NCBI GenBank assembly: GCA_963785115.1
Contig: CAWATY010000009.1
Span: forward strand, 62,001 to 126,000
Direction of reading: 5' to 3'
From: JACCWP01 sp963785115
Lineage (GTDB): Bacteria; Actinomycetota; Actinomycetes; Propionibacteriales; Nocardioidaceae
DNA: 64,000 nucleotides
Shown here piece after piece: positions 9,591-19,950 of this stretch. Both the position numbers and the translations under genes were made by a program. The notes beneath the pieces are model-generated. The model ran no database searches. It was not told where the DNA came from and worked only from the letters and a program-made list of their open reading frames with translations. Every line of letters starts with the position of its first letter. Position 1 is the first letter of the stretch.

Positions 9591-10526
9591 CCCCGTGTCG
9601 CCATCGCGGTGCGCGTCGGCGACGAGGTCCTCGGTTCCATCTGGGCCGCCGTGCCGGGGCCGTTGAGCGCGGAGCGGACGCAGGCCCTCGTCGACGCCGC
9701 CAAGCTTGTCGCACTGCACCTGTTGCGGGTGCGAGCCGGCGCCGACGTACGCCGGCGGGTGCGTGCAGACCTGGTCAGCTCGGTGTTCGAGGGCGGCACC
9801 GGGGCCCGCGAGGCGTTGGAACGGCTCGGCCTCCGCGACGCCGCGCTCGTTGTCCTCGGCCTCACCCTGACCGACCTGACCTCGTCTGCGGACGCCTCCC
9901 TCGCACACGAGCTGCAAAGGCTCGCCGACGCCTTCGCGCTGCACCTCGCTGCGGTGAATCCGCGCTCGGCCGCCGCGGTCCTGGGCGGGGTCGTCTACGG
10001 TCTCGCTGCCACGAGCGGCACCGCCGCCGAGAGCGAGCAACGGGCCGTCCAGCTCGCCACTGACTTCCTTGATCGCATCGGCGACCGGGCGCGACCCGTG
10101 GTCGCCATCGGCGGCCTCGCCACGACCGTGCCCGAGCTCGTCGAGGCGCGCAGCGCCACCGACCGCATCCTCCGGGTGATGCGCGAGCGACCTGTCGACA
10201 GCCGGGTCGCCCGCGTCGCCGACATTCAGACCGACGCGCTCCTCCTCGAGCTGCGCGACCTTGCCGCCGCCCGCAACGAGCGTCCTACCGGTGCCCTCGG
10301 CCGCCTCGTCGACTATGACCGCCGGCACCGTGCCCATCTCGTCGACACCTTGCGGGCCTGGCTGGATGCGTTCGGCGACATCGCGCTGGCCTCCGAGCGC
10401 CTCTACGTGCACACCAACACGTTCCGCTACCGGCTTCGCCGGGTCGCCGAAGTCGGCGAGCTCGACCTTCGCGATCCCAGGCAACGGTTCGCCCTCATGC
10501 TGCAGCTGGCTGTCCTCGGCGGTTGA
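9588..10526 (+). pseudogene. PucR/CdaR-family regulator, 5'-truncated
   Basis: The frame encodes the central and C-terminal parts of a PucR-type transcription factor. It starts inside the N-terminal sensory region (VAIAVRVGDEVLGSIWAAV), runs through a CdaR GGDEF-like domain, and ends with the PucR helix-turn-helix: DTLRAWLDAFGD, YVHTNTFRYRLRRV, RFALMLQLAV. Intact members are roughly 380-550 aa; this one is 312 aa and the upstream frame hits a stop at 9543 after joining the DUF4386 remnant. It may be expressed from the ATG at 9588 but lacks most of its sensor. No linked purine or other target operon is seen. Confidence 0.7.
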
Positions 10527-10651
10527 ACGGCGGAGCATTCGCAACGGACTCCTGACCGCGCCATCGGCCGTTTGGCCACGTCGGAGCCTGAACCGGGCTG
10601 CTGCCTGCGACCGGCGCCTAGCGTCGTACGGATACGAGGCGGAGAGGGGCT

Positions 10652-12912
10652 ATGGCGACGATCGTCGATGCCGCCACCGGAGCACCCTTCCACGGGCCAC
10701 CGGTGGAGACCGGCACGCGTCAACGCGCTCGTCGCGATCCCTGGCTCGCTGCGCTGTTCACCGTCACAGCAATGCTGGGAGCATCGCTGCTGTTTGCCGT
10801 CGAGCCGTTGGTCGCCAAGCTGCTGCTCCCCGACTACGGGGGGTCGGCGACCGTCTGGAGCACGAGCTCGCTGTTCTTCCAGATCGTGCTGCTGCTGGCC
10901 TACTTGTACGCGCACTGGTCGACCAGGCTGCTTGGGTCCGCGCTGGCAGCCACGGGTTCACTTCCTCGTCCTCTGCGTTCCCCTCGCTGCCCTTCCGCTG
11001 GCCCTGCCTGGGCATGCCGGGCCGGGTGAGTCCAACCCGATCTGGTGGCTGCTGCGGGCCCTCGTCCTGTGCGTGGGTCTTCCGTTCGCGGTGCTGGCGA
11101 CCACCGGACCCCTCTTGCAGCGGTGGTTCTCGTGGACGGCTCATCCTCGCGCCCATGACCCCTACTTCCTGTTCGCCGGCAGCAACCTGGGAAGCTTCGC
11201 CGGCCTGCTCGCCTATCCGCTCGCGATCGAGCCGAACCTGACCCTCGGTCAGCAGCGTGCCTGGTGGTCGGTCGGCTGCCTGGCGTTCCTTCTCCTCACC
11301 GCGGTCTGCGGGTTTGCCGCGCTGCGGGGAAGCCGGGCCGCCGTCGTACCGACCGATCCAGCGCCGAAGGCATCGTCGTCCCAGCCGGTCCGACGCAGGC
11401 GCATCGCAGTCTGGCTCGCGCTGGCGTTCCTGCCGTCGACGCTCATGCTCGCGGTGACGGCACACCTGTCCACCGACGTCGCGGCGATTCCCCTTCTCTG
11501 GGTGGTGCCGCTCGCGATCTACCTCGCGACGTTCGTGGCTGCGTTTGCTCGCCAGACCCGCACACCCTCCGTCTGGGCAGCGCGGGTGGCCGTCGGGCTT
11601 GCCGTACCGGCCGCGCTAGCGGCAGCCGTCGTTGTCGGGGCGCCGGTAGCGGTGTCCATCATCCTCGACCTGGCGTTGCTGTCGTTCGTGGGCTATGCGG
11701 CACACGCACGCCTCGCAGCGGACCGCCCCGAGCCGGCTCGGTTGACGCTGTTCTATGTCGTGATCTCCCTGGGTGGGGCGCTCGGTGGCCTGCTCAACGG
11801 TCTGGTCGCCCCCTTGGTGTTCGATCGAGTCCTCGAGTACCAGGTGGATCTTCTCCTCGTTCCCCTGTTGCTGCTGGGGCTGACGACACGGCCGACGAGG
11901 AGAGTGCTCGCACGATTCCCCACCGCGATCGCGCGGGGCGTCGAGACCGTGGCAGTGCTGGCGGCCGTGGGCCTGGGTATGGCCGTGCTGATCGCCGTCA
12001 ACGGTCGGGGCGCGCTTGCCCTGGCTGCTGTGGTGGCCGGGCTGTCACTCGTGGGATGGCTGATGAGCCATCGGCTCACCGCACTCCTGGTCGCGCTGGT
12101 CGCTGTCGCGATCGTCGGCGCCAGCGTGCAAGGCCGCGGGGTCATCGACCGTGAGCGAAGCTTCTACGGCAGCTATTGGGTCGCGTCGGACAACGGCATG
12201 CACGTCCTTGTCCACGGCACGACCGTGCACGGGACGCAGTTCCTGGACCCGGACCAGTCGGACGGTTCCGACCAGCTACTACGGTCACGATGGACCGCTC
12301 GGCGATGTCTTCCAGGTGCTGAACGACAACGTCGACAGAGTCGGAGTCGTCGGGTTGGGCGCCGGGACGATCGCGGCGTACGGGCAGGCTGGCCAAAGCA
12401 TGGCCTTCTATGAGCTGGACCCCTTGGTCGTCGACATCGCCGAGGACCCAGCCATGTTCACCTACCTGCGGGACTCGCCGGCAACGATCTCTGTCAAGGC
12501 CGGGGACGGCCGGTTGCTCATGGCCGAGGAGCCCGCGAACTCCCTCGACCTGATCGTCCTGGATGCCTTCAGCTCCGATGCCATCCCGATGCACCTGCTG
12601 ACTCGTGAAGCCATGGAGGTCTACGCCGACAAGCTGACAGCAGACGGTGTTCTGGTCGTGCACATCACCAACCGGGTGTTCGACCTGACACCGGTGCTTG
12701 CCTCGGCGGCGGCGGCACAGAACTGGCACGGTGTGGTGGGGACCAGCGACCCCACGCAAGACGCACAGCTGACCAGCACCTGGGTCGCGCTCAGCCGCGA
12801 CCAGGCACGTCTCGGATCACTGTTGTCTCGTTCCGGTTGGCAACCTCTGCCCTCGGCTCCCTCGGTCGTCTGGACCGATGACTACTCCTCTGTGCTGTCC
12901 GTCTTGAAGTGA
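10652..12912 (+). CDS. Polytopic membrane protein fused to spermidine-synthase-like domain (two frameshifts)
   Basis: About 750 residues if repaired. The N-terminal part has a dozen membrane helices (ASLLFAVEPLVAKLLLPDYGG is the family's opening motif), and the C-terminal part is a Rossmann methyltransferase/spermidine-synthase fold with PTSYYGHDGPLGDVF, VGVVGLGAGTIAAYG, FYELDP and DLIVLDAFSSDAIP. Frame changes occur near 10937 (RLLG/PRWQP; one T looks extra) and between about 12265 and 12287, just before PTSYYG. Both halves are well conserved, so sequence errors are plausible. ATG 10652 follows GGAGAGGGG. Such fused proteins have no firmly established reaction; polyamine aminopropyl transfer is not demonstrated. 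Confidence 0.75.
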
Positions 12913-12926
12913 CGGCTGTGCGACCA

Positions 12927-13611
12927 ATGCTCGCGCGGCCGCACAGACGGCGTCGAGCCCCTTGTCGGCTGTGCTGCGCTCACCGCCCTGGTCGCGTTCA
13001 CCACTTCGTGCCAACCGGAGCACACGGCAGGCGATGAGCCAGAGCGATCGACGCACGACGACGGACATGGCCCGCTCTCGGCGAGCACAGCCGGTGGCGG
13101 AAGCTCCATCGACGCCCCGGGCGTCGTGCCGTGGTACGGGAGCTTTGGAGCCTTCATCCTCTGCTCGACCGATCCGAGCGCAGACATCGTCCTGGAGGAC
13201 GCCAGAATCGATTCCACTCTCGCGCCGCTCTCGACGTCAACCACCGTCCGTGAGGTCACTCCCACAGACCTGAAGAAGGCGACGGCCGCCACCCGCGACG
13301 ACTACACACCGTTCGCCACCAGCTTGGGCAGGCCACCGGATTTCAACGAGTCCTATGCCGGCATGGGTGCTGCCGGAACCTTCATCGCCGAACTCACTGG
13401 CGTGCCCATCACGCAGTCGTGCGCCCAGGCGGCTGAGGACGGTCGTGGGTTCACCGAGCTGATTGTGACGATCGAGGCCGACGAGGGAGGAGCCGACGTC
13501 TCCGGCGTCTACGTGGACTACCGCGCAGACGACAGACCGCTCACACTCCACATCGATTGGCGCCTGATTGCTTGCGGGAGCAAGGTCACCGAACCGGATG
13601 CCTGCACCTAG
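12927..13611 (+). CDS. Putative lipoprotein (one frameshift in the signal peptide)
   Basis: ATG 12927 gives MLARPHRRRRA; one extra base in the CCCC run 12958-12961 would continue this as PLVGCAALTALVAFTTSC, a twin-basic start, hydrophobic core and lipobox-like Cys. The mature part runs without stops to 13611 (YGSFGAFILCSTDPSADI..., DVSGVYVDYRADDRPL, LIACGSKVTEPDACT) and has three further Cys. I do not recognise the family. Without the repair, the only usable start is GTG 13126, giving an unexported 161-aa protein. Confidence 0.55.
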
Positions 13612-13822
13612 CTCAGTGTGCTCTTCGAGATGCCAGTGGACTCGGCGACGCCGGTGAGTGACAACCGTGCCGGATCCTGGCCTGGCTGAGGCGCGGCCCG
13701 ACCTGGTCCAGGGCGCGTCGGCGATTTCGCTGCGCTGTCGTGCGCGGTGTTCACCTGACTCACGATTCCCACAAACAGCAACGTTCGTAGGTGATCCGCA
13801 TCCCCGATCCGACTCTGGGGAC

Positions 13823-13960
13823 ATGAGTCAGTTCGACGTAGCGGTCATCGGCGGAGGTCCCGCCGGCCTTCCGGTGCCTTGGTCGTCACCCGCACCGGCG
13901 CGACGTGGTCGTGGGCTGCGACTCACCCTCACTGCACATACTCACCAGAAGGAGACATCA
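13823..13960 (+). pseudogene. N-terminal stub of an FAD-dependent oxidoreductase
   Basis: ATG 13823 opens MSQFDVAVIGGGPAGL, the dinucleotide-binding start of thioredoxin-reductase-like flavoproteins. The next bases still resemble the family but in other frames (SGALVV..., then RRDVVVGCDSP), and the rest of the gene (about 270 residues) is absent because the next gene begins at 13960. This is a gene remnant, not a functional enzyme. Confidence 0.5.
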
Positions 13961-14208
13961 TGACCACTCGATCCGCCCCAGCGGCTCCGCCCACGAAGCA
14001 CCAGCTCGCTCTGATGATCTGGCTGGCGGTCTTCCCGACCCTCACCGTCCTCAACCTCGTCCTGAGCGACTGGCTCCACCCACTGTCGCCCGTCGTCCGC
14101 ACCTTCGTGCTGGCCACCGTCGCGGTGCCGATCGTCATCTACGGTCTGATGCCTCATCTGCACCGCGCCCGCGGCCGGATCCTGACTCACCTGGGGAGCA
14201 CCTCATGA
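13960..14208 (+). CDS. Small two-helix membrane protein
   Basis: 82 aa, start ATG 13960 with a strong AAGGAGA ribosome-binding site. Two transmembrane helices (LALMIWLAVFPTLTVLNLVL and VVRTFVLATVAVPIVIYGLM) with a short loop and a basic C-terminus. Such proteins are often annotated only as hypothetical. Its stop overlaps the start of the DUF4386 gene as ATGA, so the two are probably co-translated. Confidence 0.7.
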   Translation: MTTRSAPAAPPTKHQLALMIWLAVFPTLTVLNLVLSDWLHPLSPVVRTFVLATVAVPIVIYGLMPHLHRARGRILTHLGSTS

Positions 14209-14910
14209 GGACCCCGGCGGCGACTCCGGCGACGGCCCCGGCCCGCCTGACCCGCGCGGGTGATCACCCGACCTCCCCGCCAGTCGATCGCCCGGACTCC
14301 AACGTGCGTCGGACCGCCCGAGTCGTTGGCGTTCTTTTCCTCGGGGGCTTCTTGGCATATGGCGTAGGCAGCCTCATCACGACGGGCATCGTCAGCTCCG
14401 CTGACCGCAGCGGCTCCACGGCGATGCTCATCACCGGCGCCACGCTGATGCTGCTCAACTCGGCATTCGTGATCGGCATCGGTGTCCTGATGTTCCCGAT
14501 CCTGCGAGCCCATAACACGGCGATAGCTGCGGGCTACCTGGGCACGCGGATCTTCGAGGGCGTCGGTCTGGCCATTGGTGTCGTGTGCCTTATCGTCGTC
14601 ACCGGCTCCGCCCGCCGTCCACGCGAATTCCGTCTCCTACAACGTCGCCGAGGCCGGGCTCGGTATCGGAAGCCTCTTCTTCTGCGCTCTGCTCTTCCGC
14701 ACCGGACTCGTTCCGCGTTTCCTCGCTGGCTGGGGTTTCATCGGCTACGCGTGCTTCGCCGGGGGCACACTGCTGGAGCTGGTTGGCGTCGCGGGCGCCG
14801 GGATCGTCGGCGCCATCCCCGGTGGATTGTTCGAGCTGACGTTCGGCATCTGGCTGATCGCCCGCGGGTTCGCCTCCACAGCGACCGTCGGCCCGCGCAC
14901 GAGCACCTGA
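14205..14910 (+). CDS. DUF4386 family membrane protein (one frameshift)
   Basis: Starts with the ATG of an ATGA overlap at 14205. About 235 residues with six or seven membrane helices: RTARVVGVLFLGGFLAYGVG, a central GYLGTRIFEGVGLAIG motif, then after a slip between 14600 and 14640 SYNVAEAGLGIGSLFFC, LVPRFLAGWGFIGYA and GGLFELTFGIWLIARGF. These blocks are the DUF4386 pattern; function unknown. A second, truncated DUF4386 copy lies at 9187-9590. Confidence 0.7.
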
Positions 14911-15262
14911 CTGAGGATGCCCGGACTGCGGGGTGGTGGCGGTCGGTGACGGTCGCCGCGACCAACTGTTGCAACTGCCGGTCAATGCGGGTGGAAAGTG
15001 ACTCCGCCATCGCCCGAAAGCTGTCCGCGCGCGTTCGATCTCTCCGTCAGAAGTGGCTACATGTCGTAGAAGTGAGTAGGACACGTGCATCTACCTGGGG
15101 AAGCGTCCCTAGAAGTGGCGATGGGGGTGCTCGGAGCTCCACGAACCTCGGCGCGTGAGTAGACAGCCCGGGTCTGCTCCGTCCAGTCCCTGTTGGTTTC
15201 GAGCACATGGTCGCGGTGACAGGCTTGCCGCAAGGAGCCCCGGGGACTTGACCACGATCGAG
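14911..15262. other. 352-nt region without a recognisable gene
   Basis: No frame here has codon usage or motifs that I can support. The stretch 15050-15125 contains loose direct repeats of AGAAGTGGC. It may be decayed coding sequence; no RNA gene or clear terminator is visible. Confidence 0.4.
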
Positions 15263-15448
15263 TCAGGACCGGCCGAAGATCCTTCGCACGAAGCCGGGGT
15301 TGTTGCTGGATTCGCTCGCGTCGGTCTTGCCGTGCTCGCCGGGACACCACTGTCCAGCGGGAACCCGCGCCTTGACGCTCGCGATGTGTTGGCCGCAGCC
15401 GGACCACGTGGTCCTGCCGCACGTCTTGCATCGGACTGCTCGGCACAT
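15263..15448 (-). CDS. Small Cys-rich (zinc-binding) protein
   Basis: 61 aa from ATG 15448: MCRAVRCKTCGRTTWSGCGQ, then HIASVKARVPAGQWCPG. The pattern CxTCGxTTWxGCGxH with a later Cys is found in many small actinobacterial proteins and is probably a zinc knuckle. Its start lies 14 nt after the MMPL stop on the same strand, so it is probably the last gene of that operon. Function unknown. Confidence 0.7.
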   Translation of the reverse strand: MCRAVRCKTCGRTTWSGCGQHIASVKARVPAGQWCPGEHGKTDASESSNNPGFVRRIFGRS

Positions 15449-15462
15449 GAGGTGGTCTCCGT

Positions 15463-17625
15463 TCAGCTGTGGGAGAAGCGGATGTCGGGCAGCACCCGGG
15501 TCAGCCAGCGTGGTGCCCACCAGGCCGCGTTGCCGGTGAGGCGGAGCAGCACCGGCAGCAGCACGAGCCGGACCAGGAACGCGTCGAGGAGCACGGCGAT
15601 ACCGAGCACGATGCCCATCTCCTTGGGAGGCAGCGGACCGGAGAGGGCGAAGGTGAAGAACACCGCGACCATGACGGCGCCGGCCGCGAAGATGACCCGG
15701 CCGGAGTGGGCCAGCGAACCGACCATCGCGTCCTTCGGGTCGCCGGAGTGCTCGAAGTGCTCCTTGGCCGAGGCGAGCAGGAAGACCGTGTAGTCCATCG
15801 CGATCGCGAAGATCATCGCGAAGAAGAACACCGGCGCCCAGGCGTCCAGGAAGCCTTGGGACTCAAAGCCCATGAATCCGGCACCCCATCCCTCCTGGAA
15901 CACCAGGCGCGCGACACCGAAGGCGGCGGCGGTCGAGAGCAGGCTGGCCAGGGTCCCGAGCAGAGCGATCAGCGGCGCCTGGAGGGCGATGAGCAGGAGC
16001 AGGAAGCCGAGCGCCAGGATGACGCCGATGACCAATGGGGTGGAGTCGTCGAGCTGGGTCTTGAGGTCGAGGTTCTCGACGGCGGCGCCGCCGACGTACG
16101 CCGATGAGGGCAGGTCGGCGCGGAGCCGGTCGACGGTGTCGCTGAGCGCGGGGTCGGAGGGGTCGACGGTCGGCACCGCCTGGATCAGGGCGTAGGGCGA
16201 CCCGTCGCTGGCTGGGATGGCGGGCATCGCGCCGGCGATGCCGCGGTCGTCGGCCAGGACGCGCCGAGGCGGTCTGCGTGTCGGACTTGTCGACCACGAT
16301 CGTCAGGGTGCCGGGGGCACCGTCGCCGAAGGCTTCCTGGACCAGGTCGTAGCCCACGCGGGCCGAGGAGTCCTCGGGCAGCACCTTGATGGACGGCATC
16401 GCGGTGTTCAGGCCGATGACGGGGGCGGCCAGGGCCAGGAGCACGACGAGTGCGGCGAGGCCGAAGGCGACGGGGCGTTTCCAGAGGCGCTCGCCCCAGG
16501 CGGCGAACTTGGGGGAGCGGTGCTCGCCGGTGCGGGACCAGGGGAGCGAGAGGTTGTTGATGCGGTGGTCCAGCTTCGCGAGCACCAGGGGCAGCAGGGT
16601 GAGGGTGGCTGCGAGCACGAAGACGACGGAGAGCATGATGCCGCCGGCCATGGAGCGGAAGGAGGGGGAGGGCACCAGCATCACCGCGGAGAGCGAGATG
16701 AGGACGGTCGCTCCGGATAGGAGGACGGCCTTGCCGGCGGTGTCCATGGTCTCGGCGATCGCGCTCTGCGGGGTGCTGCCGGCTCGGGCCCGGGCGGCGC
16801 GGTAACGGACCACGATGAACAGCGCGTAGTCGATGCCGAGGGCCAGGGCGAACATCATGGCGAAGTTCATCGCCCAGATCGAGACCGGCACGAACTGGTT
16901 GATCAGCACCAGGGATCCGGCCGACGCGACGAGCCCTGCGAGCGTGAGGATCAGTGGAAGGCCGGCAGCAACCAGCGCGCCGAAAGCCAGCACCAGGATC
17001 GCCAGCGTCACCGGCCACGAGTACAGCTCGGACTTCAGCATCGCGGACAGGTTGGCCTCGTTGAAGTCCGACCAGAGCAGCGAGGCGCCGGTCGGGTTCA
17101 CCTGGATCCCCCGGTGGAGAGCTCCTGCAGCGGCCCCTTGAGGTCGTCGGCGACGCGGACCATGTCGTTGGGGTCGGCGTTCGCCCCGGCCAGCAGGACC
17201 GCGGTGGTGCCGTCCTCGCTCAGGGTGGCGCCGGGTTGTGGTTGGACCACGTCGGCGATGCGGGAGTCCTTCTCGAGCAGGGCGGTCGCGCTCGCGAGCA
17301 CCTCTTGCCCCTCGAGTGAGGTGAGCGGGCCGTCGGTCGAGTGCACGACGACCTGGATCGCTGTCGAGGCGTTGCCGCCGAAGTGCTCCTGGGCGAGCTC
17401 GCGGGCGGTGACGGAGTCAGAACCGTTCGCCTGCCACCCGGCCCCGGAGAGCTCGGACTCGACGCGGGGGGCGAAGGCACCGAGGCCGACGATCACCAGC
17501 AGCCACACGACCGTGGTGAGACGGGCGTGGCGGGTGACCGCGACACCGAGGCGTCCGAGCGGGCCCGGTCGGTAGCCGAGGTCGGGCTCGGGGGCGGCGG
17601 CGTGGCGGGGGTGCGTCGTGGACAT
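15463..17625 (-). CDS. MMPL/RND family transporter (two frameshifts)
   Basis: About 720 residues: N-terminal helix (LTTVVWLLVIVGLGAF), an exported domain, a first membrane bundle with the RND motif GIDYALFIVVRYR, a second exported domain, and a second bundle with AMDYTVFLLASAKEHFE. Start ATG 17625. The reading frame breaks at the CCCCC run 17108-17112 (one more C restores STGGIQVNPTG) and near 16262 (before VLADDRGIAG). MMPL proteins export lipids, peptides or drugs; position next to a TauE exporter and persulfide genes suggests a linked detoxification role, which is inference. Confidence 0.82.
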
Positions 17626-17645
17626 GGAGGTCACTTTCGATCGGT

Positions 17646-18462
17646 TCAGACGAGGGCGGGGAAGGCGCGGACCGCGGTGTAGACCGCGACGCCGAGCACG
17701 AGGACGGTGAAGGCGAGCTGGAGTCGACGGGCGTCGATGCGGTCCGCGAGCCGTGCGCCGGCCACCGCAGCGATGGCCGAGGCCGCAGTCAGGACCAGCA
17801 CCAGCCACCAGTCGGGGGAGACGCCGGCGCCGGCGCGGACGACGAGGGCGACGGCACTGGTCATGGTGATGACGACCAAGGAGGTGCCGGCGGCGTACTC
17901 CATCGGGAGGGCGAGCGCGAGCAGGAGTGCGGGGACGACGAGGAAGCCGCCGCCGACGCCGAGGAAGCCGGTGAGAAGGCCGACCACGGTGGCGGTGATC
18001 AGCACCTTGAGGGCGCGGGGGCACCGGCAGGCGAACGTCGGGCTGAAGGTGATGATCGGGTCGTCCAGCGTCCCGCGCCGGTCATGGTGCTGCTCGCCGC
18101 GCACGAGACGCACCGCCATGACGACGGCGACCACGAGCATCAGCGCCGCGAAGCAGGCGAGCAGCGATCGGCTCGGGCACGTGGGCGGAGGCCTTGGCGC
18201 CGACCACGGCACCGCCGAGGGCGACGGCCCCGAAGCCGGCACCCCGGGCGAGCAGCACGTGGCCGGCGCGATAGGCAGTGACGGTCCCGATCAGCGAGGT
18301 CACTCCGACCACCACCAACGAGCCAGTGGTGGCCTGCGCAGGGCTCTGCCCGAGGGCGTAGACCAGCACCGGGACGGCCAGGATCGAGCCACCACCGCCG
18401 AGCGCGCCCAGGCTGAGCCCGATCAGGGCACCGGCCAGGATCGCGACGGCGACCGTGGTCAC
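17646..18462 (-). CDS. TauE/SafE family sulfite/sulfur-anion exporter (one frameshift)
   Basis: About 270 residues if repaired, with two repeats of the TauE/SafE helix bundle: GALIGLSLGALGGGGSILAV, and GLLTGFLGVGGGFLVVPALL after the frame change. The slip lies near 18165 (VPEPIA / LLACFAAL). GTG 18462 overlaps the stop of the dioxygenase gene (GTGA), so translation is coupled. Family members move sulfite, sulfoacetate or other sulfur anions across the membrane; here it probably exports a product of persulfide oxidation such as sulfite. Confidence 0.82.
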
Positions 18463-19847
18463 GCGTCGGGGCCGACGAGGTGCAGACCCACTTCGGTGGC
18501 ATTGTCGAACGAGTCGTCGATCGCGACGACCGTGCGTCCGGAGGCGTCGAGGAGCGAGGCGGCCACCGAGGCCCGGTAGCCGCTCGCGCAGTGCACCCAC
18601 ACCTCGCCCGCGGGTACGTCGTCGACCCGGTCGTGCAGCTCGTGCAGGGGCACGTTGACGGCGCCGTCGATCCGCGCCGCGGCGAACTCCTCCTCGCGCC
18701 GGACGTCGAGCACGACCACCTCACGGTGGTGACGCACCTCGGCGAGGTCGGCGAAGACGCCGGTGGCGAACGATGACAGCTCGTCGGCCCACTCCTCCGG
18801 GGCGCCGGTCGCGTGCGCGACCGGGCGGTCGATGCCGATGCGGACCAGCTCGCGCTGGGCCTGGGCGACGTCGTCGGCGGTCTCACCGAGCAGCGTGAGT
18901 GGCGTCCCCCAGGGAATCAGCCAGCCGAGGTAGGTGGAGAACTTCCCCTCGATCCCGAAGTTGAAGCTGCCGGCGACGTGCCCGGCGGCGAAGGCCGTGC
19001 GGTTGCGCAGGTCCACGACCCACTCGCCGTCCTCGATGCGGCGCCGCAGCTCAGCGGGCTCGGCCACCGAGGGTGCGCTCAGGTCGGGCTCGGTCGGGCC
19101 CGCGGCGTTGGCCGGCATCATGTGCGCGTAGTACGCCGGGAAGTCGCCGAGACCCTCGAGCAGCTCGCGGACGTAGGTCTCCTCGTCCTGGGTGAGCACC
19201 GGGTTGACGGTCTTCTCCTCACCGATCGTCGACTCGGTCGCGTCGCTCTGGGTGGCGGCGCAGAACGACCCGAACCCGTGGGTGGGGTAGACGTCGGCGG
19301 CGTCGGGGAGCAGTTGCGTGAGGTGGTGGGCCGACGCGTGCTGTCGGCGGCTGAGCTCGTCGGTGTGCTCCTCGCCGAGCAGGTCGGGGCGGCCGGTCGC
19401 GCCGAAGAGCAAAGAACCGCCCGAAAACACCCCAGCCGAGGCATCGAGGTCGAGCTCGCTGCCCTCGGCCACCTCGACGAGCGCGTAGGAGAGGTGGGTG
19501 AAGGTGTGACCGGGGGTGGCGACCGCGACCACGCGCATCCGGGCTCCGACGGCCACGACCTCGCCGTCGCGCACCGGCGTACGGTCGAAGGACACGTCGT
19601 CCTCGCCGTTGACGAGGTACGCGGCGCCGGTGCGTTGCGCGAGGGCGAGACCGCCGGTGACGTAGTCGTTGTGGATGTGGGTCTCGAAGACATGGGTGAG
19701 ACGTACGTCGTGCTCGTCGAGCAGGTCCAGGACGCGGTCGATGTCGCGCTGTGGGTCGACGACGAAGGCGACCTCGCCGTCATGCACGAGATAGCTGCGG
19801 TCGCCGAGCGACGGTGTCTCGATCGTGAGGACGGTCAGAGTGGTCAT
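18459..19847 (-). CDS. Persulfide dioxygenase-like MBL hydrolase with two rhodanese domains
   Basis: 462 aa. The N-terminal metallo-beta-lactamase domain (residues 1-235) has ETHIHNDYVTGG, TPGHT and the ETHE1-like iron-site layout. Two rhodanese domains follow: the first (VVDLRNRTAFAAGHVAG) lacks a catalytic Cys, the second has the active loop HCASGYR. Such fusions oxidise glutathione or low-molecular-weight persulfide to sulfite and transfer sulfane sulfur. Start ATG 19847; its divergent promoter carries two GC-rich palindromes, consistent with control by the CstR-like protein encoded at 20376. Confidence 0.88.
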   Translation of the reverse strand: MTTLTVLTIETPSLGDRSYLVHDGEVAFVVDPQRDIDRVLDLLDEHDVRLTHVFETHIHNDYVTGGLALAQRTGAAYLVNGEDDVSFDRTPVRDGEVVAVGARMRVVAVATPGHTFTHLSYALVEVAEGSELDLDASAGVFSGGSLLFGATGRPDLLGEEHTDELSRRQHASAHHLTQLLPDAADVYPTHGFGSFCAATQSDATESTIGEEKTVNPVLTQDEETYVRELLEGLGDFPAYYAHMMPANAAGPTEPDLSAPSVAEPAELRRRIEDGEWVVDLRNRTAFAAGHVAGSFNFGIEGKFSTYLGWLIPWGTPLTLLGETADDVAQAQRELVRIGIDRPVAHATGAPEEWADELSSFATGVFADLAEVRHHREVVVLDVRREEEFAAARIDGAVNVPLHELHDRVDDVPAGEVWVHCASGYRASVAASLLDASGRTVVAIDDSFDNATEVGLHLVGPDA

Positions 19848-19890
19848 GGACGGATGTCCCTTCGTCGGTCTCGTTGCGCCTGCGTCTTGA

Positions 19891-19903
19891 ACCCCCTGGG
19901 GGG
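19891..19903. promoter_or_regulatory. Putative CstR/CsoR operator 1, inside the minus-strand promoter
   Basis: ACCCCCTGGGGGG at 19891-19903 is a near-perfect C5/G6 palindrome. On the minus strand it fills the spacer between a TTGACA -35 (19907-19912) and the predicted -10 region, so bound repressor would block the dioxygenase promoter. C-run/G-run dyads are the known operator style of CsoR/CstR regulators. Confidence 0.65.
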
Positions 19904-19906
19904 ATA

Positions 19907-19912
19907 TGTCAA
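19907..19912 (-). promoter_or_regulatory. -35 element of the dioxygenase-TauE-MMPL operon
   Basis: TTGACA on the minus strand (TGTCAA on plus). A 17-nt spacer downstream, a weak -10 (CAAGAC) is followed by the ATG at 19847. The spacer is the palindromic operator. Confidence 0.5.
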
Positions 19913-19921
19913 CGGTAACAG

Positions 19922-19937
19922 AACCCCCCGGGGGGTT
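19922..19937. promoter_or_regulatory. Putative CstR/CsoR operator 2, before the DUF302-CstR operon
   Basis: AACCCCCCGGGGGGTT is a perfect 16-bp palindrome ending 13 nt before the ATG of the DUF302 gene. It matches operator 1 in type and would allow the repressor to control its own operon. Confidence 0.7.
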
Positions 19938-19950
19938 GTACAGTTGGACC

